A stretch of 64,000 nucleotides of DNA from Hyposmocoma kahamanoa (Eukaryota > Arthropoda > Insecta > Lepidoptera > Cosmopterigidae): the NCBI RefSeq assembly GCF_003589595.1, contig NW_020654810.1:6235738-6299737 (forward strand), read 5' to 3'. The stretch's first letter is position 1. Each line of letters starts with the position of its first letter. Shown here piece by piece: positions 44,365 through 55,112 of this stretch. The notes under the pieces were generated by a model. That model did not search any database and was not told where the DNA came from. It saw nothing but the letters and a program-made list of their open reading frames with translations. The position numbers and the translations under genes were made by a program.

Positions 44365-44480
44365 CTGCCAGCCGTGACCGTGGGACCAGTAAAAGACCCA
44401 AAATGTTGATTTATTAAAAAAAACAAAACAAATCTAGATCCGAAAGATAGTTCCATTTCTAATTTGGAACAATCGCGAAA
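44365..44480 (-). mobile_element. MITE-S fragment
   Basis: GCCGTGACCGTGGGACCAGT, a degraded TTTGTTTGAAAAAACAAA block and TAGTTCCATTTCTAATTTGG keep one end. CAATCGCGAAAACCTAAGAA follows, as it does after the 63.6-kb copy, so the flank belongs to the repeated unit. Confidence 0.5.
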
Positions 44481-44865
44481 ACCTAAGAAATCGATAAATG
44501 CATAAATCCTATGGAAATCGATTAAAGATCGATATTTCCATAACCTCGCTGGCATGACAGCAGAATTTTGAAGTTAAATACATACATACCACGCCTGTCT
44601 CCCACTGGGGTAGACATAGATTGTAAGCTCTATTCATAAGTTACGCACCAGACATGCTTGTTTCGTTTGTTCCTCTCTCGTCTCTTTTTTTTTTTATACA
44701 AGCCCGTTTTTTCTTGGTACTATTTAATACATCTTGTATATTGTCAAAACGATGAACATAAATACTCCATATTTAAATTATTATCAATGCGTGTTGCTGG
44801 CTTTAAAAATTCAGCTGTAATCAACGGGTGTCGCAGTGCGTAATGAAATTGTTCAATTTGATTCC

Positions 44866-45110
44866 TTTTTAACCGATTTCAAAATAAGGAGGACGTTCTT
44901 AATTCCACTGTATTTTTTTATGTATGTTACGCGATATATGTGAACCGATTTTGAAGATTCTATTTTTACTGGAAAGAGGGTACCTCAGTATTTAAATTTG
45001 TTCTATTTAAATTTGAAGAAAATATTTCACCTCTAAGGGTGGTAAACTAGGGGAAGATGCAATTCCACGAATTTTTGAGGTCGGTTTTCTTAGTACTTTG
45101 TACTGAGATT
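44866..45110 (+). mobile_element. MITE-J copy
   Basis: AACCGATTTCAAAATAAGGAGG to TTTTGAGGTCGGTTTTCTTA and TACTGAGATT. The CGCGCACTTTCC segment is deleted. Confidence 0.75.
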
Positions 45111-45120
45111 ATTTCTTTTT

Positions 45121-45175
45121 AGTGGTGGTGGGTGCTAGATGAAGAGTCCCAGGTTCGTACCCCGGCACACCCATT
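45121..45175 (+). mobile_element. tRNA-derived SINE-4, 3' half of head
   Basis: GTGCTAGATGAAGAGTCCCAGG leads into box B GGTTCGTACCCCGG. It directly follows a MITE-J end. Confidence 0.45.
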
Positions 45176-45292
45176 TCAAAAACAAAGTTTTCTGAAATTA
45201 TTCTCATGTGGATGTTCTACGAAGCCCCGAAAAGCTAATATCGTCGTTCTGGTAGTCTAATCCAGTTACCCAGTATTTTATACCAATTACCC

Positions 45293-45421
45293 AGTTTTTT
45301 TATGTTACCATTGACAGCACGAACAAGTCGTGTTAAATGACACGCCTGTCCATAGCAGTTGAAGTGCCATACAGAGCTTTAAATCGTAAAGACCCGAGGG
45401 ACACTACCACTGCGCTTCCCT
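45293..45421 (-). mobile_element. LT 3' fragment
   Basis: Starts TTACCATTGACAGCACGAACAA beside a T-run and reaches CTACCACTGCGC. The CGCCTGGTGGT segment is missing. Confidence 0.6.
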
Positions 45422-45436
45422 CACCAGCTATTTATG

Positions 45437-45689
45437 CCATCTACCAGCAGCGAGGCGTGAAAATTGTCTTTAGTAAAGTCGGAACGAAACAAACACTTGC
45501 CTTAACAAACTTATTAGCACACAAGATACCAGTACACTGTATTTCACTGGGTAATTTTGTTGTACACGTAAACTTAAGCACAAAATGTAGTAAATTACTT
45601 TAAAATATTAATGATATTACATGATACGTGGAAAATTTTAGGCAAGTGGGAATCGAGTTATAGGGACGCCTCGCCAGTGCCATCTACCA
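45437..45689. mobile_element. Possible MITE with GCGAGGCGT arms
   Basis: GCCATCTACCAGCAGCGAGG with CGT at 45,437-45,460 faces ACGCCTCGCCAGTGCCATCT at about 45,666-45,686. The GCGAGGCGT part is inverted while GCCATCTACCA is direct, so the ends are compound. AT-rich centre. Confidence 0.35.
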
Positions 45690-45699
45690 ACTTTTTTAA

Positions 45700-45880
45700 T
45701 AAAGAAATAAGTGCGCATTTGACCTCCATCTCACCTGATGGAAAACGAAGTCGACGATGTATCATGCCCACCTAAATAACGTCTATTCACGCTCGCCTTG
45801 AAAAGGACCAAATTGTAGTCATCCCAAGTCTTATAGGTAGATAATTCCACTACTAAGCCGTTCGCTATATAAATGTGGAA
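45700..45880 (-). pseudogene. CR1/Jockey-type LINE C-terminal fragment
   Basis: On the minus strand WNYLPI is followed, after a frameshift, by DYNLVLFKASVNRRYLGG. This is the same block as at 61.6 and 52.3 kb. The 3' part carries TTTTCCATCAGGTGAGATGG, shared by all copies. Confidence 0.6.
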
Positions 45881-46611
45881 GCGAAACGCTGCGTGCGAAC
45901 CCTTGGACCTATTTCAATCCTTTCTACATGACCAAACCATGAAAGCATTCCTTTTTTTATCCGTATACTTCATCAGGTGTCACATTGTGTGTCTACTCTC
46001 TTACTTACTACACACTTCCGCATTCAGTCTTTAGGCGATCCAGCACTCTCATTATTAATAAGAGTGTACTACGTTATGAACCTTACAAAAGTCATTGAAC
46101 CTAAACGGATGCGGTATGGAGGGAACAAACGATACCCCTTTGGTGAAACGGCACAAGCTCCCTCTAAATTTAAACGTCTATAATTACAAAGGGTCTGTTG
46201 TTAGTGTTAGAAAACAAAAAGTCGGGGCGAATAGTGGATGAGAAAAAAATTTCGGTACCATAATACCGTACTCATAAGTGACAATGTACAGTTTCAAGCA
46301 ATTTGGTCTCTTCTAAATAGTAGATTTAGGCCATAGTTCAAGGCTTTAGATCAAGTACGAGTGTGAGGTGGTTCGGTCCTAGCACAGGTCCCGCTGAGAA
46401 TCGATGTAATCGAACACCTTTAACATAAGCGTTTGGCGTCTCGCGCCGCCGACCGCCTGTACTTTAGTGTATTACAATAAGTCGTATAGATCGGGTGCAA
46501 TCATAACATTTTAGATTACTTAACATTTAACGTAACATAATTTTAACTATTTTGCGCAATAAAGTTCATACACTTAAAACGTGTTTCCACGATCAACAAC
46601 AACAATCACCG

Positions 46612-46685
46612 CTACCCCAAACAGATGCCGAATTCCACCTTCATCGTTATCTCATCTTTTTATCACCCTCTTTACTAGTTCCAGA
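46612..46685 (+). repeat. Repeat U fragment
   Basis: CCACCTTCATCGTTATCTCA and TTTATCACCCTCTTTACTAG match the beginning of repeat U. Confidence 0.45.
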
Positions 46686-46822
46686 GCGCGTAGCATGCCG
46701 CCACGTCAAATTTGAGTGATAAAACCGCCATTTTTAAATTTGATCAAAATAGCGAACATGGCGAGTACCTTGACGTCACATTTTTGACGCACCGCGCACA
46801 CTTGGTTATAACCGCGAAAGAA

Positions 46823-47002
46823 TATCGCAGTGCCAAACATGGCCGCAACGTCATGGCTGATTTTTAAACATTTTCAAAGTTCTGCACGACAATTTTGTCA
46901 ACGTAAAAATTTTATCGCAGTGCCAAACATGGCCTCAAGACCACGGCTGATTTTAAAACATTTTGAAAGTTCTGCACGGCAATTTTATCAACGTAAAAAA
47001 TG
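46823..47002 (+). repeat. 90-bp tandem duplication with a continuous frame
   Basis: Unit 1 (46,823-46,912) and unit 2 (46,913-47,002) begin ATCGCAGTGCCAAACATGGC and share GGCTGATTTT.AAACATTTT and AGTTCTGCACG.CAATTTT. As 90 is a multiple of three, a frame from 46,830 stays open through both units and on to 47,054, repeating PNMA...LI.KHF.SSARQF. No family is recognised; coding is not shown. Confidence 0.65.
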
Positions 47003-47494
47003 TACGAGTCAAACGAAATTAACAATAAAAAGAAAAAGGTTGTTACATACTTAATTATTGGAAAAAGGTGAGGAGAACATTTTTAGTACAGTTCTATACG
47101 TGTGAGTAAAGTACTTTCAAATATATAAATAATAACTTAAAAAAATTAATTAATGTAAAAACTGTAACTAAAGTAGCCCGCCATTATTTGTTTCGTCGTT
47201 TCACAATGATGTAATTAAAAGAATTATAGTTTTCGCGGCGATGATTAAATGACCGAGATACGAAATACGCAATTTCATATCGCTATCCTTGTTTTTCAAA
47301 ATATATAACAACCGTTCATGATCACATAAACACAAGAACGAAGATCGCTAGTACGGTGTTTTACCGATGCAGTCGCAATAAACAAAAATTATATTTTAAT
47401 AATGACAACATAGCTTTATCGATTGCAATAAATATGTCACGGGAAGGTTTATCACATATCGCATGATAAATACCGCCATGCTACGCATGCAGGT

Positions 47495-47900
47495 CACTTT
47501 CTTTTAAAATTTTGAATCGTTTTCGAATTTCCTTTTCCTTCCACTATTCTTATGGTGGTTTGTTCCGTCATCACTCCCATTAAAATTCCCAAAACGAGAG
47601 GACGTGCTTATAAATCACCCCCACGTAACACTCAAACTTCACATACTGTTTTTAAATCGTATAGACATACGTATATAGGCCCTTTTGGGGTAAGTGTTGT
47701 CTGGGTTGTTTAGTAAGGAGAGTTTTATACCAATAGTACTTTTTTATCCTTTTATTATTTTATTGTTACAGCCTTTTCTTTCCTACTTGTAAATAAATGA
47801 CGTGGACCGAGACTTTTCTATTCTTTCGCTAAGGCTTCTGCACTTATCGCATCTAGCATCATTTCCACGCATCATTAACTTTATTTCGATCTTTGTGGTC
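47495..47900 (+). repeat. Repeat U, copy 3
   Basis: TTTTGAATCGTTTTCGAATT, GGCCCTTTTGGGG and AAATAAATGACGTGGACCGA are shared with 16,593-16,945. The poly(A)-signal-like AATAAA and hairpin recur in the same order. Confidence 0.5.
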
Positions 47901-48133
47901 GTGTTCATTCGGGTTTCATACTATAGGATGACTTTGATAAAGTTCCAGAAATGTTAATTCAAGATCATGATTCCATTTTATTGGCATTTTTACGCACTTA
48001 TTTCGGCGAATGTCGGCCGACTGATGGAGCGAGTACGAAACTACCCGAGAATCCTTTGATCTTTTTGACAGTAACAGGCAAGAAATGTAGACAATACGAT
48101 CCAAACTCTCGCATTCGGCAAGTCTTGTGTAGT

Positions 48134-48430
48134 TTCAATAGCACATTAGCTCCTTGTGCAAGAGTTTGTCCAGAGAAGTACTCCCACTTAACTTATTTCT
48201 GCCGCCAAGCAGAAATATGACCATTAGTGCGTTTCAGTTTTGAAGTATAAGGGCGATGGTGAAATTACACGCACGTGGAGCTGGTCTACTTATGTCCCAG
48301 GGTGACGAGCGTAGCGGCAGTGCCCCAAGATCTTTATGATTTAAAGCTCTAAGCGGTACCGCAACTATTATGGACAGGCCTGTCGCTTACTACCAGGCGC
48401 ACGACTTGTTCATCCCGTTGCTTAGTATCA
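48134..48430 (+). mobile_element. LT copy, nearly full length
   Basis: It spans AGCACATTAGCTCCTTGTGC to TTCATCCCGTTGCTTAGTAT. No A-run remains. The 5' edge agrees with the shared LT boundary. Confidence 0.75.
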
Positions 48431-48502
48431 CAATTTGGAGCCCGCTTAATACATTTACGTGAAACTTTTATATTGCATTCATTCTGCAGCTGTTATTAGC
48501 CA

Positions 48503-48790
48503 CATTCAATTCAATATTCTTTATTGCACAATAAACAAGCAAAAATACAAAACAATCAAAAATACAGTGTACAACAGGCGGCCTTATTGCTAAATAGCAA
48601 TCTCTGCCAGGCACATTGCAGGACAACGCCCTCCCTTCCCTTCCTAAGATCTCATATGAACATCTAACTCGTCACGCCATCTCCTTCTGAGCGTTCCACG
48701 TCTCCGGCTTGCGTTGCGATAGGTTGGGTGGTGTTTGTAAACAGCTCGCTTGACATGTGCAGACGTATCCGGCTCATTTCAAACTCGCGG
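48503..48790 (-). pseudogene. LINE 3' end with short RT tail and UTR
   Basis: On the minus strand a frame reads RNASRRR...LRRRWRDELD, the RRWRDEL block of LINE C-termini. A UTR with AGAGATTGCTATTTAGCAATAA and GGCCGCCTGTTGTACA follows, then TTGTGCAATAAAGAATATTG and AATTGAAT, a widespread lepidopteran LINE 3' end as remembered. It is 5'-truncated. Confidence 0.6.
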
Positions 48791-49087
48791 CTTTATAACC
48801 AACAGGCTGTTCCGGTTCCACACGCGGTCTAAGCTTTTATGTGGAACTTTATTTACATCAAAGCCATTGTGATTGGAAATAAAGAAAATATATAAGTATA
48901 TGAATGAGAGAAGATTTAACACTTTTTGCAAGAATTCTTTTCATCAATGCTTGCGCGAGGTGTTGCTATTAATTATTCACAAACATGCGTAACATAGAAA
49001 TTAAAATCAGAGGTACAAGATTCCACAAAGGTTGAACCCTTGGACTTCTCAACTGGAAGTGAACTGAACTGCCAGCGAGAGGTACTG

Positions 49088-49253
49088 GCGCGTCTTGCAC
49101 GAGAGCGATATAAAGCGCGAGATACTGCTATTCTCGCAAAGAAATATCGCACTTTCGCGCACATTCGCGAACAAATCGCTCCGTGTTGTACTAGCCCTAC
49201 AGGGCGTGACATGAGCGAGAGCGACATAAAGCGCGGGATCTCTATGGCCTTAT
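49088..49253. mobile_element. MITE-C pieces
   Basis: A copy lacking its left terminus (49,088-49,199, CTTGCACGAGAGCGATATAA to GTTGTACTAGCCCTA) is followed by a second left-arm piece (49,201-49,247, GAGCGAGAGCGACATAAAGC). The arrangement suggests two copies joined by deletion. Confidence 0.6.
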
Positions 49254-49498
49254 TCAGACTGGCGGCCCACGCAGGTGCATGTAAATCAAATGTAAGTAGA
49301 CGCTCGTTGCGTTCACAGTAGCTGCGCGGGCCGGTTCGATCTATTGGCTCGGTCCGCTTGTACCTTTCACAGTGCTTGGTCAAGCATCTGTTTGCGATTT
49401 CGACGTGCGGATCTCCCCGCTCGTAGCCGCTTCGGCACTGTGAAAGGGAAGACGCCAAGACCCGCGCGCCCGCGTCTGCATTCTGAATGAACCCTATG
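49243..49498. mobile_element. GC-rich foldback element
   Basis: The outer ends CCTTATTCAGACTGGCGGCC and the complement of GCATTCTGAATGAACC are imperfectly inverted. An inner perfect 13-bp pair, CCTTTCACAGTGC (49,363-49,375) and GCACTGTGAAAGG (49,435-49,447), sits inside. High GC gives the longest minus-strand ORF here (161 codons, 48,973-49,458), which crosses three repeats and is not believed to be a gene. Confidence 0.5.
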
Positions 49499-49570
49499 AA
49501 TGAGTAGAGATACTGCTACTAGTACTATGAGTACACGGAATTCTCAAATATATGAGTCAGTAGAGCACAG

Positions 49571-49712
49571 GAATTCCCTCTGACGCACTTCCTAGAATAC
49601 CCAGACCAGAACCAATTTAAAAAAGTTCATTTCCCAAATTGGTACTACACGGAAATTGGACCTCTGCATCCACCGCCCATAGTATAAATCTCTGAGCCAA
49701 CGATGTCGTCAT
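49571..49712 (-). mobile_element. tRNA-derived SINE-2 copy
   Basis: On the minus strand CGACATCGTTGGCTCAGAG forms box A, then GCAGAGGTCCAATTTCC a degenerate box B, and the AAATTGGTTCTGGTCTGGGT body follows. Confidence 0.55.
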
Positions 49713-49919
49713 ACCATGGAAATAAATTATTATTACAGTCCACGCTAACTAAATGCGGTTTAAAGACCACATCTCTTGTAGTTTCTAAACCTCAAAATTC
49801 TTTATGTGAGCGTAACGAACTCATAAACTGTGATCGATATTGACGGAGTTAATTTAGCTAACCTAAAGAATAACGCGGACATTCCCTTCTGCAAATCTCG
49901 GGTATTCTCGGAACTGATT

Positions 49920-50047
49920 ATACACTCCGGACATATAATTCAAGCTACCTTGCATTTTCAGTATTAAATGCCCTAAGCTTAAACAATATTCTAGTCATTT
50001 AAGACAAAAATGCAAAAATATGGCTCGATTTATGTGTCCGAGAGTAT
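49920..50047. mobile_element. MITE-E, complete
   Basis: Ends ATACACTCCGGACATATAAT and the complement of ATTTATGTGTCCGAGAGTAT are inverted over about 25 bp. The left part matches fragments at 4,146 and 24,713. A 128-bp unit without an ORF. Confidence 0.65.
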
Positions 50048-50470
50048 ATTTGAATATGCATATTATTTATTGGAATCAGAGAAGCGGGGCTGATCGTTCC
50101 GATTTTCAAATAAGTTGAAGTTTTATACTGAAAATTAAGGATTTGGTTTTCAACATGTGGAAATATTGAACAAATGTTTTCCGCTTTTTGTAATAGTATA
50201 GTCTTCTTCTACTAATATCTCAATAGTCTTTTTCATAGAGGCAAATTTTTGACAAATTTCTGAGCGGAACATTCAGCCCAGCTTTGGGGCGCGTTGTTCC
50301 GCCTTTGAGGCAAATTGTTCCACAAAGATTATGACAGAATAACAAAGATTTTCTTAAATAAAACCACCTATTTTATAATTGTATGTAATGTAAAATAGGT
50401 GTAAATAAATTTTATAAAATATGTAATGTTTATATTATGCACAACTAACTTCAAAAAAAAAACAGTAATA

Positions 50471-50953
50471 TTATTCAACGCTCATTCCTTCATCTGAATC
50501 ACAGTTGAGACACACATAAGTGACTGTATTATTTTGTCTAAATATTTGACATGAGCCCGTTTGTAGTTTCGCATCCTCAAAACAAAAAAAAATGGCCATG
50601 AGACGTTTAAGTATGATTGCAGGTCAAATGGGGAAGTTGTTCCTAGGAACAACCGAGAGAGGAACTTATAGCCCCAAATTACGTTTTTTATACGAAAACT
50701 GACATACCGGCAAAGTATTAGAATCTATGAAAAAAATACTCAAACAATAAGATCCTTACCAATGTCACTACAATTTAGAAAAGTCACGTAAGAATCGGCC
50801 CATAATAAAAAAAGACACCAAAAAATTTAAACAACAAAAAATGTACTTACGTGATGGTTTGACAGCTCCACGCACATAGCCACACTTCCGTCGTCGCCGG
50901 AGTAACTGAAATGGCTGCCGGCAATGCGCATCACCCAACGCTTTAACGACGTG
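50471..50953 (-). CDS. Candidate spliced gene, two 3' exons
   Basis: The minus strand carries two open stretches in one phase. Exon A ends at 50,851 with ...VAMCVELSNHH before the donor GTAAGT; its frame is open from a TGA at about 50,957, and an in-frame ATG begins MRIAGSHFSYSGDDG. Exon B (50,575-50,471) follows the acceptor TTTTTTTTGTTTTGAG, begins DAKLQTG, contains TYVCLNCDSDEGM and stops at 50,471-50,473. The 275-bp intron is phase 0. The true 5' end of exon A is unknown; no convincing acceptor lies upstream. A C-terminal YxCxxC with acidic residues recalls zinc-binding tails of insect pogo/Tigger-like transposases, which would make it a transposon gene; a host gene is equally open. Confidence 0.4.
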
Positions 50954-51342
50954 CTTCACATGTATTGCTATATATTTTTCTTGCAGAGTTGTTGCTGTGA
51001 GAACAGCTTACCCCGGGAACTACCAGCCCTGGTCTCCCCTACATCGACGACAAATTATTATTTCCTTTTAAGTATTTGCTACAAATTATTGTCTCAAAAA
51101 ATATTATTGTAGTTGCGTTTCTATAGTTACTTACGTATTTAAAAACTTTAGCCATTTAAAAAATAAACATGAGGCCACCTACATATATTTGGAAATGTTT
51201 ACAAAATAAATTTTATACCCATTAACGATGAAAAGTGTATGTCCATACTAAGAATACGTTTATACTTTAGGTAAATTAAATCCCTCAATTCCGAGCACTG
51301 CTTATAAATTAAAGTCACAAGTACAAGTTTCCATAGAGACTA

Positions 51343-51564
51343 AGGGTCGTATTACCTTTTGAGTATTACCTCTATTTTTGCGTATTACCTCTTGAGCATT
51401 GAGTAGACTTCTAACTCTACTCAATGCTCAAGTCAGGATTTGAGTATGGTTTAAAGCACTCGAAATCATACTCAAGTCCCTGCCATTAGGGTCGTATTTC
51501 CAGTGCTTAAAATCATACACTGATCCTGACTTGAGCAATGAGTAGAGTTTTGGAATATGACCCT
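51343..51564. mobile_element. Multi-hairpin element with AGGGTC ends
   Basis: AGGGTCGTATTACC and the complement of GGAATATGACCCT face each other, and AGGGTCGTATTTCC recurs inside at about 51,488. A perfect 14-bp stem, GAGCATTGAGTAGA (51,394-51,407) with TCTACTCAATGCTC (51,416-51,429), and a second stem around TTGAGTAT follow. TTGAGCAATGAGTAGAG repeats one arm near the right end. Confidence 0.6.
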
Positions 51565-51569
51565 GAAAC

Positions 51570-52124
51570 AGTGAACTTCTAAATTTGAATAGGTACTACG
51601 AAATTTCACGTACTTAAAAAGTCCAACTCCAATTTGGCCAAAAAATTAATATAGCTACGAACACAAAGAAATACAAGCCAAGAAACAACTGCGAGGCGTT
51701 ACTAGTGCCTACGTTTGTAACAGACAAACACAAAATAGCAATTGTAAGTAGCGCCCATAGTGAAAATTGGTAGTGAAATAACTAGCGGCGTTAACGAAGC
51801 GGTTTGTTTAACAAATATTCATGTTAAACTAATAAACACGCAATTCCAATTGAGTTCGATATGCGTACTATGTAAATGTACAGTCAAAAGCACAACAAGC
51901 TATACACTTTATTCCAATATCGCGTCCAGTGCAACAGAATATGATCCGTAAATGTGTAGCTTGATGTGTTGTTGTCTGTACATACTTTGTGTATCTACCA
52001 ACAATTAATACGATATAACTTAAATTACTAGTAATATGAGATATGTCTAACAGTATTATATGGACATAAGAGGAGAGCCTATTGAGAACGGCTAATTGTC
52101 ATTTGGGAACTAATTTTTGTTTAT
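51570..52124. other. No recognised feature
   Basis: AT-rich sequence with a 63-codon frame (51,760-51,951) that resembles nothing known. Confidence 0.4.
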
Positions 52125-52125
52125 T

Positions 52126-52221
52126 TAGTGCGACATAAAGCGCGAGATATTGCTATATTTATCTCGCACTTTATGTCGTCGTCTTTCGTGCAAGTCGCGC
52201 CCTGTCGTACCAGCTCTACTG
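52126..52221. mobile_element. MITE-C copy, left end lost
   Basis: GCGACATAAAGCGCGAGATA, the central hairpin, GCACTTTATGTCGTCGTC and CAAGTCGCGCCCTGTCGTAC are present; the TAGGGCTAGCACG left terminus is not. Confidence 0.6.
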
Positions 52222-52239
52222 ATGAAAGTCACGATGGGG

Positions 52240-52385
52240 TCAACGATGGAGCATGCGTACCAAAATAATGCCTATTCACTCTTGCCTTAAAAAGGCCAAA
52301 ATTATAGTGTTCCGAGACGAAGTCTGCAGACAGGGAATTCCACTATATTCTTCGTACGAATCTTTGGAATATCCTCAAACAGGAG
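52240..52385 (-). pseudogene. CR1/Jockey-type LINE C-terminal fragment, frame still open
   Basis: On the minus strand the frame WNSLSADFVSEHYNFGLF continues KARVNRHYFGT without a stop. It is the best-preserved copy of this C-terminal block. An antisense frame on the plus strand (52,253-52,576) runs through it. Confidence 0.65.
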
Positions 52386-52473
52386 TGGAACCCCAGCCAA
52401 CGTCAATGATGGAAAGGGAAAAGCGGATAATAAATGAAATAAAAAAAAATCGGGTTCAAATTAATGTTGACAG

Positions 52474-52576
52474 AAAATATCGTGATGACTACGGTTCACA
52501 TCCCTTGGAAACGTGTGAAGTAGCGGTGGACTATGACGTTGAACTTGACTTGGAAGAAAGAGAAGAGAGTGCCTAG
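52474..52576 (+). other. Short acidic open stretch, possible terminal exon
   Basis: After a CAG at 52,471 the frame reads KYRDDYGSHPLETCEVAVDY and ends LEEREESA before TAG. The CAG acceptor is preceded by only a weak pyrimidine tract. Part of the longer frame is antisense LINE, so only this end could be real; no family is recognised. Confidence 0.2.
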
Positions 52577-53935
52577 CAATAGTAGAAAGATTGACGAAGA
52601 AATTCTTTCTTCGGCCGAGCGTTCAACAAGCAATAGCCCCGAAGAGTGCCTCATAGAGAGACGAAAAACGTGTCAAGTGTGTTTTGGTGGTGTGTGAGAT
52701 TGCGCTTGTATTATTTAATTAATTAATTTTATGCGGAGGGAAGGCGCGTCAATAACTTCCAAGATAAAAAATTCTACACTACCGCTATTATTTTGCACAA
52801 TTTAACCTTCATTGGGTTTGGTGAGTACCACATTAATTTACTTCCATTTTTATTAATACGAATTTGCGCAAAGTAACGCCTGAATATTTTGTATATTAAC
52901 CAATCAAATTTTACAAACTTGGATCGTGTTTTTTTTAATTTGAGCCTCAAAAAAGCTCGATGTAATCAACTATGAATGGCACAACTTTCAATTTAATTAT
53001 TACAGACAATAAAATTTTATTAAAAACCATGGCCGTGGATAAAATAATTAATTATTTATATTGAAAACTTAAATTTACTCGTCTACCATATTCTTTGAAT
53101 GCACATCCAACTACAAAATACGTAACACAGTCGTGCGGCCTATTATACGGACAAATAGAATAAGAAATATATTTGTCTACAGGTAATTTTCAGATCAGAG
53201 TGTTCTCTACCTAATTTTGGTGGCAATTTTTAATTAATACTTAAGTATTCTTGTATATTATCGAAAATTTTAAATGTTCCAGGATACTACACTCGAATAT
53301 TAAATAATACTTCTAGAATACTCCAGTGATAAAAGTTGCCACCGAAATGAGATAAAGCAAACTAACGCGAAAATGACCCCTACAGCAGTATAAGTACGCT
53401 ATTTTTTTTCTTTTCATAAAACCCCTGAGACTGATACGAATATGTAGCAAGTTTTATAGCAGTAACCAAAATTGTAGTACCCGAATTTCCATCGCCTACC
53501 GTGTTCGATATAATAGTTAAAAGAGCGCTTTTACAAGCACAATGTTACGAGCTCATTCTCGAGCACGAACTTGGAATCCTTCGGCTTAGTTATTACCACG
53601 GATCGGATAGGCTGAATATATATGTACATAAATTTCCAGTAATATATACATAGAGTGAATAACAATAGCTCGCTCTAAAATCTCGGAATTATTAAAAATG
53701 AAGGCTTCTAGCCTAAACAACATAGTTGTATTTTTAGCTTCTTTTGACTGCACTACCGCAGCAAAGCAGTTGTTAATCAAAGATATAGAACAAAATAGAA
53801 TGCAAAAATAAACGCACGCACACACGCACACAACTTTACTCTAACCTAGACAAGGTCAGTTAAGGTCAACCTAATTTCATAGTATTTTTCTGTTTTATTA
53901 TTATTCTTGTTCAGTAAATATGTAATTTATTTAAT
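52577..53935. other. No recognised gene; microsatellite near the end
   Basis: AT-rich DNA. CGAAGAAA and TTTCTTCG (about 52,598-52,617) form an 8-bp stem. A CA/CGCA-type simple repeat occurs at 53,811-53,833. A minus-strand 81-codon frame is driven partly by that repeat. Confidence 0.4.
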
Positions 53936-54050
53936 ATTGGGTCGGAGACCTGGTGTCCCAAGATACAGCACCATCCCGTAAGCTCTCACTTAAATGTATT
54001 TTTAAAATTGTAATTGAATGGGGCAGAATAAATGATTATTATTAATAATA
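53936..54050 (+). repeat. Possible LINE 3' UTR with ATT-repeat tail
   Basis: GGGTCGGAGACCTGGTGTCC followed by about 80 bp and an ATTATTATTAATAATAAT tail resembles a LINE 3' end. No coding part is recognised. Confidence 0.35.
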
Positions 54051-54257
54051 ATTAGGTAAATAATGTTATATACATCGATCAGAGGTTATTACCTATAGAT
54101 TTGTAAGTAGGATCACCTTGTAGGTGTAGGTCAATTTGCGTGCACTATATTATCCTACCGTGGTAATCCGGGCACATGTGCACTGCATTAAGTTTAATGG
54201 GTCACAGCCAGTTACAAAAAAAAACAATCAAAATCAACTTCTTATAAACACATTGTC

Positions 54258-54376
54258 AGTCCGCCTTAACATTGCGACCTGTAAAAGGTCCGAAACGTTG
54301 GTTTGTTTGAAAAAAAAAAAACGAATATACGCTATATTTCTTTATTCAGATACAAAACAATTGTTTCATTTCCAAG
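54258..54376 (-). mobile_element. MITE-S fragment
   Basis: GCGACCTGTAAAAGGTCCGA and ACGTTGGTTTGTTTGAAAAA are the core, then ATTGTTTCATTTCC the end. The opposite end is absent. Confidence 0.5.
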
Positions 54377-54400
54377 AACCAAAAGTCAGTAGGAGCAGTA

Positions 54401-54491
54401 TAGTAGCAGCAGAGCTCCTTATGAAAGAGTTTGTGCACGGGAGTATTACCACCTTATCTTTTTCTATCACCAAACAGTAATTTGAGCATTA
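54401..54491 (+). mobile_element. LT 5'-end fragment
   Basis: TAGTAGCAGCAGAGCTCCTT to CACCAAACAGTAATTTGAGC. It begins at the common LT 5' boundary. Confidence 0.6.
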
Positions 54492-54599
54492 TTACTATTA
54501 GAACTAAATTCTCAGCATAGAAATTGCACCCAACCTCATTTACATAGTTTTCAAAATTGCTGTTTGAACAAATTTGTGAGTGGATGAGTGTATCTAAAG

Positions 54600-55112
54600 G
54601 GATATTTTTATTTATATTTATTTATTTATTTTTGGCATAGCTACAGAATACTAACTGTGAAGATGCTTAAAGTTAACATGCATTACAATAGCGGTAAATT
54701 TGTATTCCTATGTCAGCATTTTGCGAAATAAATAAAGTACTTACAAATTAACTGACTATTAAACATAATAATAATAAAAAATTGCACTTAAAACAATAGC
54801 AAAAAGTCATGTTACACGTACATAGAAACAATGAGATTCTTAAATATCCAACATATTCAGCTTCTCCTTACAAATATTTAAATAAGTATAGCGACTATTG
54901 GAGAATAAGTCCAAATCTTTAGAAAAGTTGTTATGAGCTGTAAACATAGGATCATTATATGATACATTGTTAGTGGTACATGGCAGAGAAAAAGCTATTT
55001 GGATACGTTTACTGCCAATTTTAAACAAGGCGTAGCTTAAGATCTCACTTGAGTCTATTTCAAAGTTGATAATTTTAAACAGTGTGGAATAGTCCACTAT
55101 AACACGTCTGTA
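54600..55112 (-). pseudogene. LINE reverse-transcriptase C-terminal region with 3' UTR
   Basis: The minus-strand frame open from about 55,110 reads RRVIVDYSTLFKIINFEIDS, then SYALFKI, TNNVSYNDPMFTAHN and DLDLFSNSR, stopping at 54,840. The order RR...D...LFKI(I/L)N..ID...L, P....HNN, D.F is that of CR1/Jockey-group ORF2 C-termini. The AT-rich 3' UTR ends in an AAATAAATAAATA run (about 54,605-54,634). The fragment is open for 90 codons, so fairly young. Confidence 0.6.

Noticed and set aside
48973..49458. Longest ORF in the window (161 codons, minus)
   Set aside because: It crosses MITE-C pieces and a GC-rich foldback element. Stops are rare there because of GC content, and the peptide resembles nothing.
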